From the NCBI GenBank assembly GCA_020540725.1, contig JAJBSL010000032.1, forward strand, positions 1 through 23,568: a stretch of 23,568 nucleotides of DNA, given 5' to 3'. The notes under the pieces are model-generated. The model was given only the letters and a program-made list of their open reading frames with translations, was not told where the DNA came from and searched no databases. The stretch's first letter is position 1; the number at the start of each line of letters is the position of its first letter. The DNA is from Lachnospiraceae bacterium EP-SM-12S-S03. GTDB taxonomy: Bacteria; Bacillota; Clostridia; Lachnospirales; Lachnospiraceae. The position numbers were made by a program, and so were the translations under genes. Shown here piece after piece: positions 17,311-23,568 of this stretch.

Positions 17311-18381
17311 TTACTCTTTAAATATTAACTCTCTTGTCACAAGACTTCCATCTTCCATAGATTTCTTATCACTACGGAAAAGATGTCTCTCTCCAAATGC
17401 ATCTTCATTATAGAAATCCAGTATATATATTTTCCCATACCCTACTGTGCAAGGATATGATGAATCTAATATATTCCATTCGCTTACTGGTATATTTTCA
17501 AAATCCTCACTACCTTCTCTCAGCTCCCATACTTTTGCATAATTATAAGGCTTCCCCTTTATATCTACAGGAACTTCTCCCCACATCCAAGCAGGATATC
17601 CCTTTCCTTTAATCACAAGCACATCCTTTTCACATGGTACAAAATCATCATAATTTTTCGCCAAATCCTCTGTATGAATTTCCCCCGGATATTTTTCATC
17701 AAGTTGAGTTGCCATATTAGGATTTACAGAAAAAGAATAGCTTTTATTACCATTTCCTATGTGTGCACTTCCATAGATCCCCATAATACTTTCTCCTTTA
17801 AGTTGATTAAACTTCCATACAAAGTTTTCAACCATCATATTTTCTCTATATGCACGAGCATCCATCCCATTTTTGTGGTAAAAACTCTTACCTTGATTTA
17901 TAACTTCTTGTGCACGTTTATAATATACTGAATCTACTTGCCCGTGCTCTCTAAGATATTTAAGATATCGTTCTCCCGTTGTTGTATATTGATGTCCCAC
18001 ATCTGTTCCACAAAAAATTGTTTCCGGGCATTCTCTCTTTATTTGTCTATAAAAATCTTTTGACAGACTGGTTCCGCCATCTGTACCTCTTAGTTCTTTC
18101 CATAATTCGTTTAACAATTCATCGCTATCTGTTTCCATCCAAAGGTTCAAAAATTCCGCTGAATAAAACGGCAGTTCTACAAACAAATATCGCAATCCAT
18201 CCCGATGATAATATTCACTCCATAATTGAAATTCTTCGTCAAGAATACTATCCACCGAATGAGCTTCCCCATATAAATATATCTGCCCCCTATTATATGT
18301 TGACGAATATGCTGCACAACTAATAGAAACCGTTATCAAAAAAATAAGTAAAGCCTGAAAAACTTTTTTCTTATTCATCAT
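17311..18381 (-). CDS. Secreted protein with TraB/ChaN/Tiki/EreA-clan motifs
   Basis: From the ATG at 18381 the protein has 356 residues with a signal peptide or anchor (about 5-24: KKKVFQALLIFLITVSISCAA). The motifs GEAH (38-41), VELPF (E69), RENMM (179-183) and GSAHIG (204-209) follow the GExH ... E ... R(N)xxM ... GxxH pattern of the clan that includes TraB/GumN, Tiki proteases, ChaN haem-binding proteins and erythromycin esterases. The C-terminal about 100 residues (WMWGEVPVDIKG onward) I do not recognise. A GGGAAG site lies 9 nt upstream. The frame extends 25 codons upstream without a ribosome site. The lipobox is imperfect (SISC), so lipid anchoring is uncertain. Its activity is unknown. 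Confidence 0.6.
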   Translation of the reverse strand: MMNKKKVFQALLIFLITVSISCAAYSSTYNRGQIYLYGEAHSVDSILDEEFQLWSEYYHRDGLRYLFVELPFYSAEFLNLWMETDSDELLNELWKELRGTDGGTSLSKDFYRQIKRECPETIFCGTDVGHQYTTTGERYLKYLREHGQVDSVYYKRAQEVINQGKSFYHKNGMDARAYRENMMVENFVWKFNQLKGESIMGIYGSAHIGNGNKSYSFSVNPNMATQLDEKYPGEIHTEDLAKNYDDFVPCEKDVLVIKGKGYPAWMWGEVPVDIKGKPYNYAKVWELREGSEDFENIPVSEWNILDSSYPCTVGYGKIYILDFYNEDAFGERHLFRSDKKSMEDGSLVTRELIFKE

Positions 18382-18476
18382 ACTATCGTTCTTCCCTTTC
18401 TTTATAATCCACAATTTATCAGCAATATCCTTCCGGCGCCACCTATTTGGGTCCATTTGCCCACGGCATTCTCCTC

Positions 18477-18504
18477 AAACCGACCAAGTATCAGGGCGGT
18501 TTTT
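18477..18504 (+). terminator. Possible plus-strand hairpin terminator
   Basis: Arms AAACCGACC (18477-18485) and GGGCGGTTT (18494-18502) pair with one mismatch and run into T5 (18500-18504). No plus-strand gene ends nearby, so it may be a relic or a coincidental hairpin. Confidence 0.35.
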
Positions 18505-18761
18505 GCTATGTACTGCTACTTACAAAACATAAAAACGAATGTAAATAATGATTGTTCCACAGAACCAAAGAAGTGCTTCCTTTATAATTTTTGAACGCTT
18601 TTCCTCGAAGGATATACTATCTCATCCAAAATCTTTATATGGATTATACCATTATCCTCTAATAAAATACACAACAAAAACTCCCCAGAACCGAAGTCCT
18701 GAGGTATAAACCTTCCAATTTTTTCGACAGCGGAAATTCTCGATTGGACAGTAGAAAAATG
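18505..18761. other. Intergenic stretch between the secreted-protein gene and the envelope cassette
   Basis: About 380 nt (18382-18761) carry no supported gene. They hold the hairpin at 18477, a short open minus-strand fragment (18402-18515), and copy 1 of the repeated terminator (18676-18704). The cassette promoter follows at 18762. Nothing else stands out between 18520 and 18675 apart from high A+T content. Confidence 0.6.
18676..18704 (-). terminator. Repeated UUCG-loop terminator, copy 1
   Basis: On the minus strand, a stem with the stable C(TTCG)G tetraloop and a GGGGAG 3' arm is followed by T5. The 29-nt segment is 28/29 identical, in the same orientation, to 23416-23444. No minus-strand gene lies upstream of it within the next 4.7 kb, so it looks orphaned. 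Confidence 0.75.
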
Positions 18762-18790
18762 ATGACGAAAGACCATACAAATGCTATAAT
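18762..18790 (+). promoter_or_regulatory. Probable promoter of the envelope cassette
   Basis: ATGACG (18762-18767), a 17-bp spacer and a perfect TATAAT (18785-18790). Transcription from here would start near 18797, which excludes the upstream TTG/ATG codons of the first gene and supports the start at 18864. Confidence 0.6.
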
Positions 18791-18863
18791 GTTCGCATAT
18801 AGATATGGCAATTTGCCCATATTGAAAGCCTTATACAAACAGATAATTGGAGATATTACTATT

Positions 18864-19442
18864 ATGAGAAATCCATGGCCAATTTTCAGCATTGCGGCTC
18901 TCTCCGGAGCCGCGTGCCTGATTTATGATCACTTTTTTTCTTACGAGACTATGTGGATTGCTGTTGTAGCGTTCCTTGCGCTGCTGGCTCTCTGCTTTTT
19001 CGCATATTGCAAATATGAACGCTGGCTGGCAAAGAAACTTAACCCCTATGTGGTGACTTATCAAAGTGATCACAACCTTGAGAAATTAAAACAGGGATTG
19101 GATCGCTGGCGTCCTTGGGCATTCAGCAAACATTCCCAAAATATCATTACAGCGAACTGGTTCTCTGCTCTGCTGGAGCAAAAGCACTGGGCAGAAGCAG
19201 AAGAAACTTTGGAACAGTTTCTGCATCGAGCCAAAAATACACAGGATAAAATGGGGTATCACCTGCTTCGGGGTGATTATGCAAGAGCAATCGGAGACAC
19301 CGAATTAGAGGAACAGGAACGACTTCTAAGCGAACAGCTAAAAAACAGCTCGGAAACAAAAAGGGAGAATCAAGAGTACCCGCAAACACAAAAGAAAGTA
19401 AATATGCTTTCTTTTGCTGGCTCTCTTTCAGCTTTGGCCTGA
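18864..19442 (+). CDS. Unassigned membrane protein with a helical (TPR-like) cytoplasmic part; frame broken near the 3' end
   Basis: From the ATG at 18864 the protein has 192 residues. Two TM helices lie at about 6-24 and 30-48. A soluble helical part (about 55-170) contains WFSALLEQKHWAEAEETLEQFL and YHLLRGDYARAIGD, resembling tetratricopeptide helix pairs. GGAG lies 11 nt upstream, and a promoter lies just before it, so I prefer this start to codons further up. The frame ends in LSFAGSLSALA, which looks unnatural, while the minus-one frame continues with two good TM helices to 19597. First gene of the plus-strand cassette. I do not recognise a family. Confidence 0.65.
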   Translation: MRNPWPIFSIAALSGAACLIYDHFFSYETMWIAVVAFLALLALCFFAYCKYERWLAKKLNPYVVTYQSDHNLEKLKQGLDRWRPWAFSKHSQNIITANWFSALLEQKHWAEAEETLEQFLHRAKNTQDKMGYHLLRGDYARAIGDTELEEQERLLSEQLKNSSETKRENQEYPQTQKKVNMLSFAGSLSALA

Positions 19443-19597
19443 CACTGTTCGGAATCATCAGCAATGTAGCCGCCGGGGACTCAATACTCGGATCAGTTGG
19501 CGCCGGACTTTTTATTTTGAGCTTGTTCTCGTTCCCGGTCTGCCTGATCTGGCTGGTTCTCTGGATGATCCGGCGCAGAAAGGAGGCTGTTAAATGA
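19347..19597 (+). pseudogene. Displaced C-terminal two-TM tail of the preceding gene (minus-one frame)
   Basis: This frame is open from 19277 to 19597 but has no ATG, GTG or TTG before its TM helices, so it cannot be an independent gene by ordinary rules. It encodes a polar linker, then FFCWLSFSFGLTLFGIISNV and GLFILSLFSFPVCLIWLVLW, ending in the basic tail MIRRRKEAVK. The stop overlaps the next gene's ATG as ATGA. It should be the natural C-terminus of the 18864 gene, reached by a minus-one shift. A slippery-type heptamer, A AAA AAC, lies in correct phase at 19340-19346. A one-base deletion in the A6 run is the simpler alternative. Confidence 0.6.
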
Positions 19598-19779
19598 CTT
19601 ATATCCTGCCGGTACTCTATGTAATTGTGTCTTATACCTTCTTCCTTCTGACAGGCTTTTTTGACAATGCGATCAAATTGCAGATTTTATCGATCCTTCT
19701 GCACTTTGATTATCAAGTACGGACTGATCCCGTCCTACCTGATAGGAGCATAATCACCATTTATATAGGATCTGACTAG
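19594..19779 (+). CDS. Small membrane protein, translationally coupled, possibly frameshifted
   Basis: This 61-residue frame starts at an ATG overlapping the preceding TGA (ATGA), with AGGAGG 8 nt upstream inside the previous reading frame, so coupling is likely. The N-terminus is a clear TM helix (YILPVLYVIVSYTFFLLTGFF) followed by a second hydrophobic stretch (KLQILSILL). After about residue 36 the sequence turns polar (HFDYQVRTDPVLPDRS), whereas the plus-one frame gives a hydrophobic continuation (LIIKYGLIPSYLIGA) ending at 19753. The gene may therefore be frameshifted and originally about 53 residues with two TM helices. No family recognised. Confidence 0.5.
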   Translation: MTYILPVLYVIVSYTFFLLTGFFDNAIKLQILSILLHFDYQVRTDPVLPDRSIITIYIGSD

Positions 19780-19826
19780 TGCATACATAAGACAAATTGA
19801 TCGAATCGTAGAAAGGATTTACGCTT

Positions 19827-20939
19827 ATGAAAAAACAATGGATTGCTTTATTGACAGGATGTGTGCTGGTGTGCAGTATGCTGATCGGATGCGGTTCAAA
19901 ACCTCAGACATCGGCTCCGGCAGATGCAGGCAGCGATAAAGGCTGTACGGATGAGGCCATTCTGTCTCAGTTGAAAAATGATGGGACACCTGAGTTCGTA
20001 CTGGACGGTACTTACTACACGCTTCCTTTGGAAACTTCCCGGCTGATACAGGCCGGATGGAGTTTGGAAACGGAAGAATATGATGCAGCGGAAGTTTCTC
20101 TGCAACCCGGCGAGCACATTTATGGTGAACTCTCCAAAGACGGTCAGGAAATTGATGTGGCAATCGTAAATGCCGGGACAGAGCCATGTAAGCCTGCTGA
20201 TGGCGGAACGGTGGTAGAGCTGGAATACTCTGCCGATAAGGATCAGCCAAATCCTGATTTCTTTGTAACGCTCAACGGGATCAACTGTGCTATGTCCAAT
20301 ACAGCCTTACAAAAGGCGTTGGAAGGTGTAGACGGATATGGACTGAATTCCGCAGGAAATATCGACATCAATCGTACCGTAGATGATGATGAAATTGCTG
20401 TTTATAAAGTCATGCTGGATGATGACTACACAGTAATCACGCTTTCTTCGGACAATATTTTTGAATACACAGATTACCAGCCACAAGAAGCGAAAGAACA
20501 GGCATCGAATGAAAAAATTGCTGCTTACAAGGATACTACAAAAGCCGAGATGGAGCCGTATGCTCAGGATTTCAATGCAATCATCGAGGGGTATGATGAA
20601 AATCTGAGTGTCGGATTTTACAGTGAAGGTACAATTTGGGGTGAAGAAGTCGGTGAATATAAGGCTATTGCCGGCACGCCGCTCTCTCCGGATGTGTCTC
20701 TCTACATCGCAAAGGATACAACCGGCCAGCTCTACTGTATTGCTAATCAGCTCTTGAATGAAGATGGTACGGTAAGCTCTGCCATTGAGCTTGCGGAAGG
20801 CGACCAAGTCAAGGTTTGGGGCTATGCTTCACAGTATCTGGAATTGCAGGAAGGTCTGAAAATCGTCGTAGTTCAGCCTGGTATCATTGAACGTAACGGC
20901 GAACTGGTGATCCTGGACAAAAATCTGAAAGCAGACTAG
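19827..20939 (+). CDS. Lipoprotein of unknown function
   Basis: This 370-residue protein has a lipoprotein signal peptide (1-21) with lipobox L-I-G-C, C22 being the lipidated residue. It should be anchored on the outer face of the membrane. The mature part is acidic. It begins with a Ser/Ala/Pro-rich linker, contains LDGTYYTLPLETSRLIQAGW (about 59-78), and ends in a beta-rich region with VSLYIAKDTTGQLYCIANQLL and QVKVWGYASQYLELQ, which resembles OB-fold-like or beta-barrel strands. GAAAGGA lies 8 nt before the ATG. Second-largest gene in the cassette. I recognise no family and assign no function. Confidence 0.85.
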   Translation: MKKQWIALLTGCVLVCSMLIGCGSKPQTSAPADAGSDKGCTDEAILSQLKNDGTPEFVLDGTYYTLPLETSRLIQAGWSLETEEYDAAEVSLQPGEHIYGELSKDGQEIDVAIVNAGTEPCKPADGGTVVELEYSADKDQPNPDFFVTLNGINCAMSNTALQKALEGVDGYGLNSAGNIDINRTVDDDEIAVYKVMLDDDYTVITLSSDNIFEYTDYQPQEAKEQASNEKIAAYKDTTKAEMEPYAQDFNAIIEGYDENLSVGFYSEGTIWGEEVGEYKAIAGTPLSPDVSLYIAKDTTGQLYCIANQLLNEDGTVSSAIELAEGDQVKVWGYASQYLELQEGLKIVVVQPGIIERNGELVILDKNLKAD

Positions 20940-20946
20940 TGCTTTT

Positions 20947-20987
20947 GAACGCCGGGTGCATATATCAAAGGATTGCATCCGGCGTTC
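20947..20987 (+). terminator. Strong hairpin behind the lipoprotein gene, without T-tract
   Basis: Arms of 14 nt (20947-20960 and 20974-20987, core GAACGCCGG/CCGGCGTTC) pair with a single G-T wobble. The 3' flank (TCAACTTAAAAAC) has no T-run, so it may stabilise the upstream mRNA or cause only partial termination. It begins 7 nt past the stop codon. Confidence 0.55.
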
Positions 20988-21020
20988 TCAACTTAAAAAC
21001 AAGTACGAGGAGGAACAATT

Positions 21021-21479
21021 ATGCTTACAATGAATGAAAAAGATAAAAATGAAATGTTGGAAGCCATTTTGAACGAAAACGAATCCTATCAGTGCAAGTT
21101 ATGGGCGGTCATCATGGCCGGGGCTGATACCTATGCACTGATTGGAGGACTTTCTACACTGACGGGAGGCGCTGCCGCTGCATTGGGCGCACTGAGCAAC
21201 GCTTACTGCTATATGGGAGTTACTGAGCAACACCTGAATATGGTCATTGTAAATTCCGTCAATGTCTCAAAAATTGAAAACCGGCTTTCTCTGCCCTTAA
21301 GTAGCATAACAAAGGTTGAGGTCAAGGGCGGGCTGCTGCCCGGAAGAAAAGTTGTAATGCTGCATTTCGGAAAGGAAAAAATGAAAATTTCTTTGATGAA
21401 TAATGCGATTGGCTCTGATATTCAGGGGCAGAAAGAAAATGTTGAGATGTTCTGCCAGATTGTTTCCAAACTCGGATAA
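21021..21479 (+). CDS. Unassigned protein with a bacterial PH-like domain pattern
   Basis: This 152-residue protein starts with a polar helix (MNEKDKNEMLEAILNENESY), then a Gly/Ala-rich hydrophobic stretch (about 28-66) and a C-terminal beta-rich part: YMGVTEQHLNMVIVN, LPLSSITKVEVKGGLLPGRKVVMLHF, ending in a helix. The pattern 'GVTEQHL ... I..V.VKGGLLPGRK ... F' resembles bacterial PH-domain proteins, in which a strand-rich barrel is closed by a helix. The similarity is by eye only. A strong GAGGAGG site lies 7 nt before the ATG. It is the third intact gene of the cassette and lies between a lipoprotein and a six-TM protein, suggesting membrane-associated work. Confidence 0.7.
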   Translation: MLTMNEKDKNEMLEAILNENESYQCKLWAVIMAGADTYALIGGLSTLTGGAAAALGALSNAYCYMGVTEQHLNMVIVNSVNVSKIENRLSLPLSSITKVEVKGGLLPGRKVVMLHFGKEKMKISLMNNAIGSDIQGQKENVEMFCQIVSKLG

Positions 21480-21542
21480 TAAAGCGGATTAAAAATTCCA
21501 TAGTTGACACAGAAACAGTGATTTTATAGGAAAACGACGAAG

Positions 21543-22748
21543 ATGGATAAACGAAAACTTTCAGGAAAAACAATTTTGAAACTGATAGGGGCGCTTTTGG
21601 CTCTGGCTTATTTGGGATTTTTCCTCTATGCGGGTATTACCGGGAAATTTCCGAGTATGCACAGAGCCGAGCATGTGATGCGTTTCGGTGACCTTAAAAA
21701 TTGGGTGTCCGGCGGGATGGCGGCTGTGATGATTTTTGCTTTTTGTATCACTTCTGCTCTAAATGACTTAAATATCCAGAAGGGACGCAAAAAATCATTT
21801 TTACCACTTTTTCTCATCATGATTCTGCCAATTATCTTTTTACTGCTTTTGGAGTCTTATCTGGATATTGGCTGGAGCGGGATTGCCCTTTATGTCGGTA
21901 TTGCAGTTTTTCTGTTTGGAGTTGCATGGATTCCACAACTTTTGAATCAGTGGATCGCCCACCGGCTTTTGCGTGATAAACCTATGAGCGGTAAACAACA
22001 GGTGCAGATCATCGAGTGGATTCATTTTCATCCGCTGAAAAAGTTGCTGATTTTCGGGCTGTGGGGCTTTGGTGTCGTGCTGGTTCTGTGTGGCATTTGG
22101 GGAACGGCAACCGGAAAAATCGAGATGGACGGAGAGTTTTTCCTGTTTTTACTTGGCACAGCGGTTCTGGTTGTGGCTCTGTTTCAGAAAATGAGACGCT
22201 ATGTATGTGTGCCTTACCGGAATATACCGGTGCTGAATCAGATTCTCAGCAAAAAACAGTTGGAGCAGCTGTTGGATGGAGAACACTTTGAACCAATAGA
22301 GTTTGAAGATGAGGCCATGAAAAAGTATCTGGAAATTTACCGAAGCCAGAACTGGATGCTGATTGGCGGGAAGCTGCTCTCAAAAAAGCTGGCTTTATGG
22401 GTCACAATGAATCGACCGGGAAATTATGCTTCCTTGAAGGTACTTTACCTCAACGGTATGACTGCCAAAGCGAAAGTCGATCTGGAGATTCGAGAGAACC
22501 GGTACGAGGAGTTCACGGTTGTGCTGAGAGAATTGATTGGGTACGAAGGCCCTCTTAAACTGGATGGAAAAGAAGAACAGCTGGCACAGAAATTTGCGTC
22601 CTTTTTCCCGGAGCAGACTTCCGATCAGGATCGTCTCGCCGCTTTTCTTTCTCAGGATGTGACAGCAATCCGGAAAGACTATATTCAGACATTTTCTCCG
22701 CCGCCAGACCCCCGGAAGAAAAAGCGGAGTAGACGGGAGCGAGAATAA
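21543..22748 (+). CDS. Unassigned polytopic membrane protein with cytoplasmic C-terminal domain
   Basis: This 401-residue protein has about six TM helices (about 12-30, 52-71, 84-103, 108-130, 166-188, 197-214) and a soluble C-terminal half (215-401) that should face the cytoplasm. The soluble part contains LSKKQLEQLLDGEHFEPIEF, RSQNWMLIGGKLLSKKLALW and an extremely basic end (RKKKRSRRERE). No enzymatic motif is visible. The ribosome site is weak (AGGA about 12 nt upstream). A TTGACA at 21503 lacks a convincing -10. I recognise no family. Confidence 0.8.
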   Translation: MDKRKLSGKTILKLIGALLALAYLGFFLYAGITGKFPSMHRAEHVMRFGDLKNWVSGGMAAVMIFAFCITSALNDLNIQKGRKKSFLPLFLIMILPIIFLLLLESYLDIGWSGIALYVGIAVFLFGVAWIPQLLNQWIAHRLLRDKPMSGKQQVQIIEWIHFHPLKKLLIFGLWGFGVVLVLCGIWGTATGKIEMDGEFFLFLLGTAVLVVALFQKMRRYVCVPYRNIPVLNQILSKKQLEQLLDGEHFEPIEFEDEAMKKYLEIYRSQNWMLIGGKLLSKKLALWVTMNRPGNYASLKVLYLNGMTAKAKVDLEIRENRYEEFTVVLRELIGYEGPLKLDGKEEQLAQKFASFFPEQTSDQDRLAAFLSQDVTAIRKDYIQTFSPPPDPRKKKRSRRERE

Positions 22749-22815
22749 AAGATTTTTTCATTTTTCGATGGAGAAAGGTTTACGAAGATAAAGAAAATAT
22801 AACTTGGAGGTCTCT

Positions 22816-23361
22816 ATGAATTATAATAAGAATATGATTAAATACCACAAAAATGAGTTGTTTAGAATTGCAGCAGCTATTCTGATTATCTGTTTTTCAC
22901 TATTGGGGCTTACCGCTTGTACCGGTGCTACTGACACCAAAGATAATAACGATGATAATGCGCTGCTACAAGGAACATGGGAAATAGATACCGGCTCCGG
23001 TGCTGGTTACAAATTCGACGGAAATGAGTTTTGGTGGTTGAAATCCATCGAAGATTTTAATGATAACTACTGGTACGGAGAGGTTGAGATTTATAGCGGT
23101 GCTGACGCAATGGAAATAGCTGGACTAACTGGTGAAGAACTTCAAAGCAGCCTGCCGGGAATTAAACCCGAAAACATTTTTGTAACAAAATTAGATCCCG
23201 AAAAAATCATTACCGATGGTGAAGATAAAACTGCTACCAATATGAGCGACCAGACATTATGGAATCGATTATGGCTTATTGAAGAAAATGAGGCAAATGT
23301 TGTTGCAGTAGTGATTGATTTGGAAACTTTTAGTATGGAGAATTACACTAAGATTGACTAA
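22816..23361 (+). CDS. Small lipoprotein of unknown function
   Basis: From the ATG at 22816 (GGAGG 5 nt upstream) the protein has 181 residues. A lipoprotein signal (about 11-34) ends in lipobox L-T-A-C with C35 as the lipidated residue. The mature part starts with an acidic Asn/Asp linker, then LLQGTWEIDTG, YKFDGNEFWWLKS and DNYWYGEVEIYSG, which look like the strands of a small lipocalin- or META-like beta-barrel, though no family is assigned. A TTG 12 nt upstream overlaps the ribosome site and is an unlikely start. Last gene of the cassette; its base composition is more A+T-rich than the previous two genes. Confidence 0.8.
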   Translation: MNYNKNMIKYHKNELFRIAAAILIICFSLLGLTACTGATDTKDNNDDNALLQGTWEIDTGSGAGYKFDGNEFWWLKSIEDFNDNYWYGEVEIYSGADAMEIAGLTGEELQSSLPGIKPENIFVTKLDPEKIITDGEDKTATNMSDQTLWNRLWLIEENEANVVAVVIDLETFSMENYTKID

Positions 23362-23415
23362 AAACCAGAAATAAGGATTATGCAATTAAATATTTACATC
23401 ACCTTCTTAATACAT

Positions 23416-23447
23416 AAAAACTCCCCAGAACCGAAGTCTTGAGGAGT
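23416..23447 (-). terminator. Repeated UUCG-loop terminator, copy 2
   Basis: On the minus strand, ACTCC...GGAGT arms close a stem with a C(TTCG)G tetraloop followed by T5. It presumably terminates a minus-strand gene beyond the right edge. The 29-nt core (23416-23444) repeats 18676-18704 with one difference. The remaining 120 nt to the window end show no supported gene; a minus-strand frame is open there but includes the terminator. Confidence 0.8.
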
Positions 23448-23568
23448 CGAAAATTCTTTTTGAAATTGTACGTTCTGAAACGTATGATTAACGAGACTAT
23501 GAAGAAAAGTCTGTAAATAAGATCTTCTATGATAATGATAGGCGAAAGGCTTGAGTAAAATCAGCTTT

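Noticed and set aside
18582..18776. Minus-strand open frame of 64 codons, and a similar open frame at the right window edge, both containing the peptide PQDFGSGEFL
   Set aside because: The shared peptide is just the translation of the repeated terminator hairpin. There is no ribosome site, and the similarity does not extend beyond the repeat.
18744..18863. Forty-codon upstream extension of the first cassette gene from a TTG
   Set aside because: A TATAAT box with a suitable -35 lies inside this stretch, and only the ATG at 18864 has a GGAG site after the predicted transcription start.
21503..21530. TTGACA as a separate promoter for the six-TM protein gene
   Set aside because: No acceptable -10 box lies 16-18 bp downstream (the best is TATAGG at 15 bp).

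Overview
The window looks like chromosomal DNA from a low-GC, Gram-positive anaerobe of the Clostridia, most likely Lachnospiraceae. This rests on the gene set (eno-secG, glmM, an LCP protein, a RibU-type ECF component, a PPi-dependent phosphofructokinase, a split AICAR transformylase/IMP cyclohydrolase pair), on strong AGGAGG ribosome sites and on canonical sigma-A promoters with 17-bp spacers. The species cannot be named from sequence alone. I see no tRNA, rRNA, CRISPR array or complete mobile element.

Layout. Positions 1-66 look like the 5' end of a group II intron on the minus strand, placed directly behind the secG terminator. From 71 to 12971 nearly everything is minus-strand housekeeping: secG, enolase, a plus-strand YitT-family membrane protein, an aminopeptidase P-like protein, glmM, the purH/purO pair for the last two steps of IMP synthesis, a membrane-anchored phospholipase D/cardiolipin synthase-like protein, a GreA-type factor, an LCP cell-wall ligase, and an FMN-riboswitch-controlled unit (ribU plus a PNPOx-fold flavoprotein). 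At 12992-13074 two good promoters diverge, one for the riboswitch transcript and one for the PPi-phosphofructokinase. A bidirectional terminator separates that gene from a convergent AzgA/PbuG-type purine permease.

From about 16.4 kb the window becomes accessory. A small XRE regulator lies downstream of a DUF3796-like membrane gene that appears frameshifted. Next is a secreted protein with TraB/ChaN/Tiki-like GExH and GxxH motifs. From 18.76 to 23.36 kb lies a plus-strand cassette of six unassigned envelope genes: a two-to-four-TM protein with a frameshifted tail, a small membrane protein, a lipoprotein, a PH-like protein, a six-TM protein and a second lipoprotein. The cassette is bracketed by two nearly identical copies of one minus-strand terminator sequence.

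How the genes work together: PPi-PFK and enolase serve glycolysis; purO/purH make IMP while the permease imports purine bases; ribU and the flavoprotein share FMN control; glmM, the LCP protein, the PLD-like protein and SecG serve envelope synthesis. The least explained part is the 18.7-23.4 kb cassette, which has clear genes but no function I can assign.
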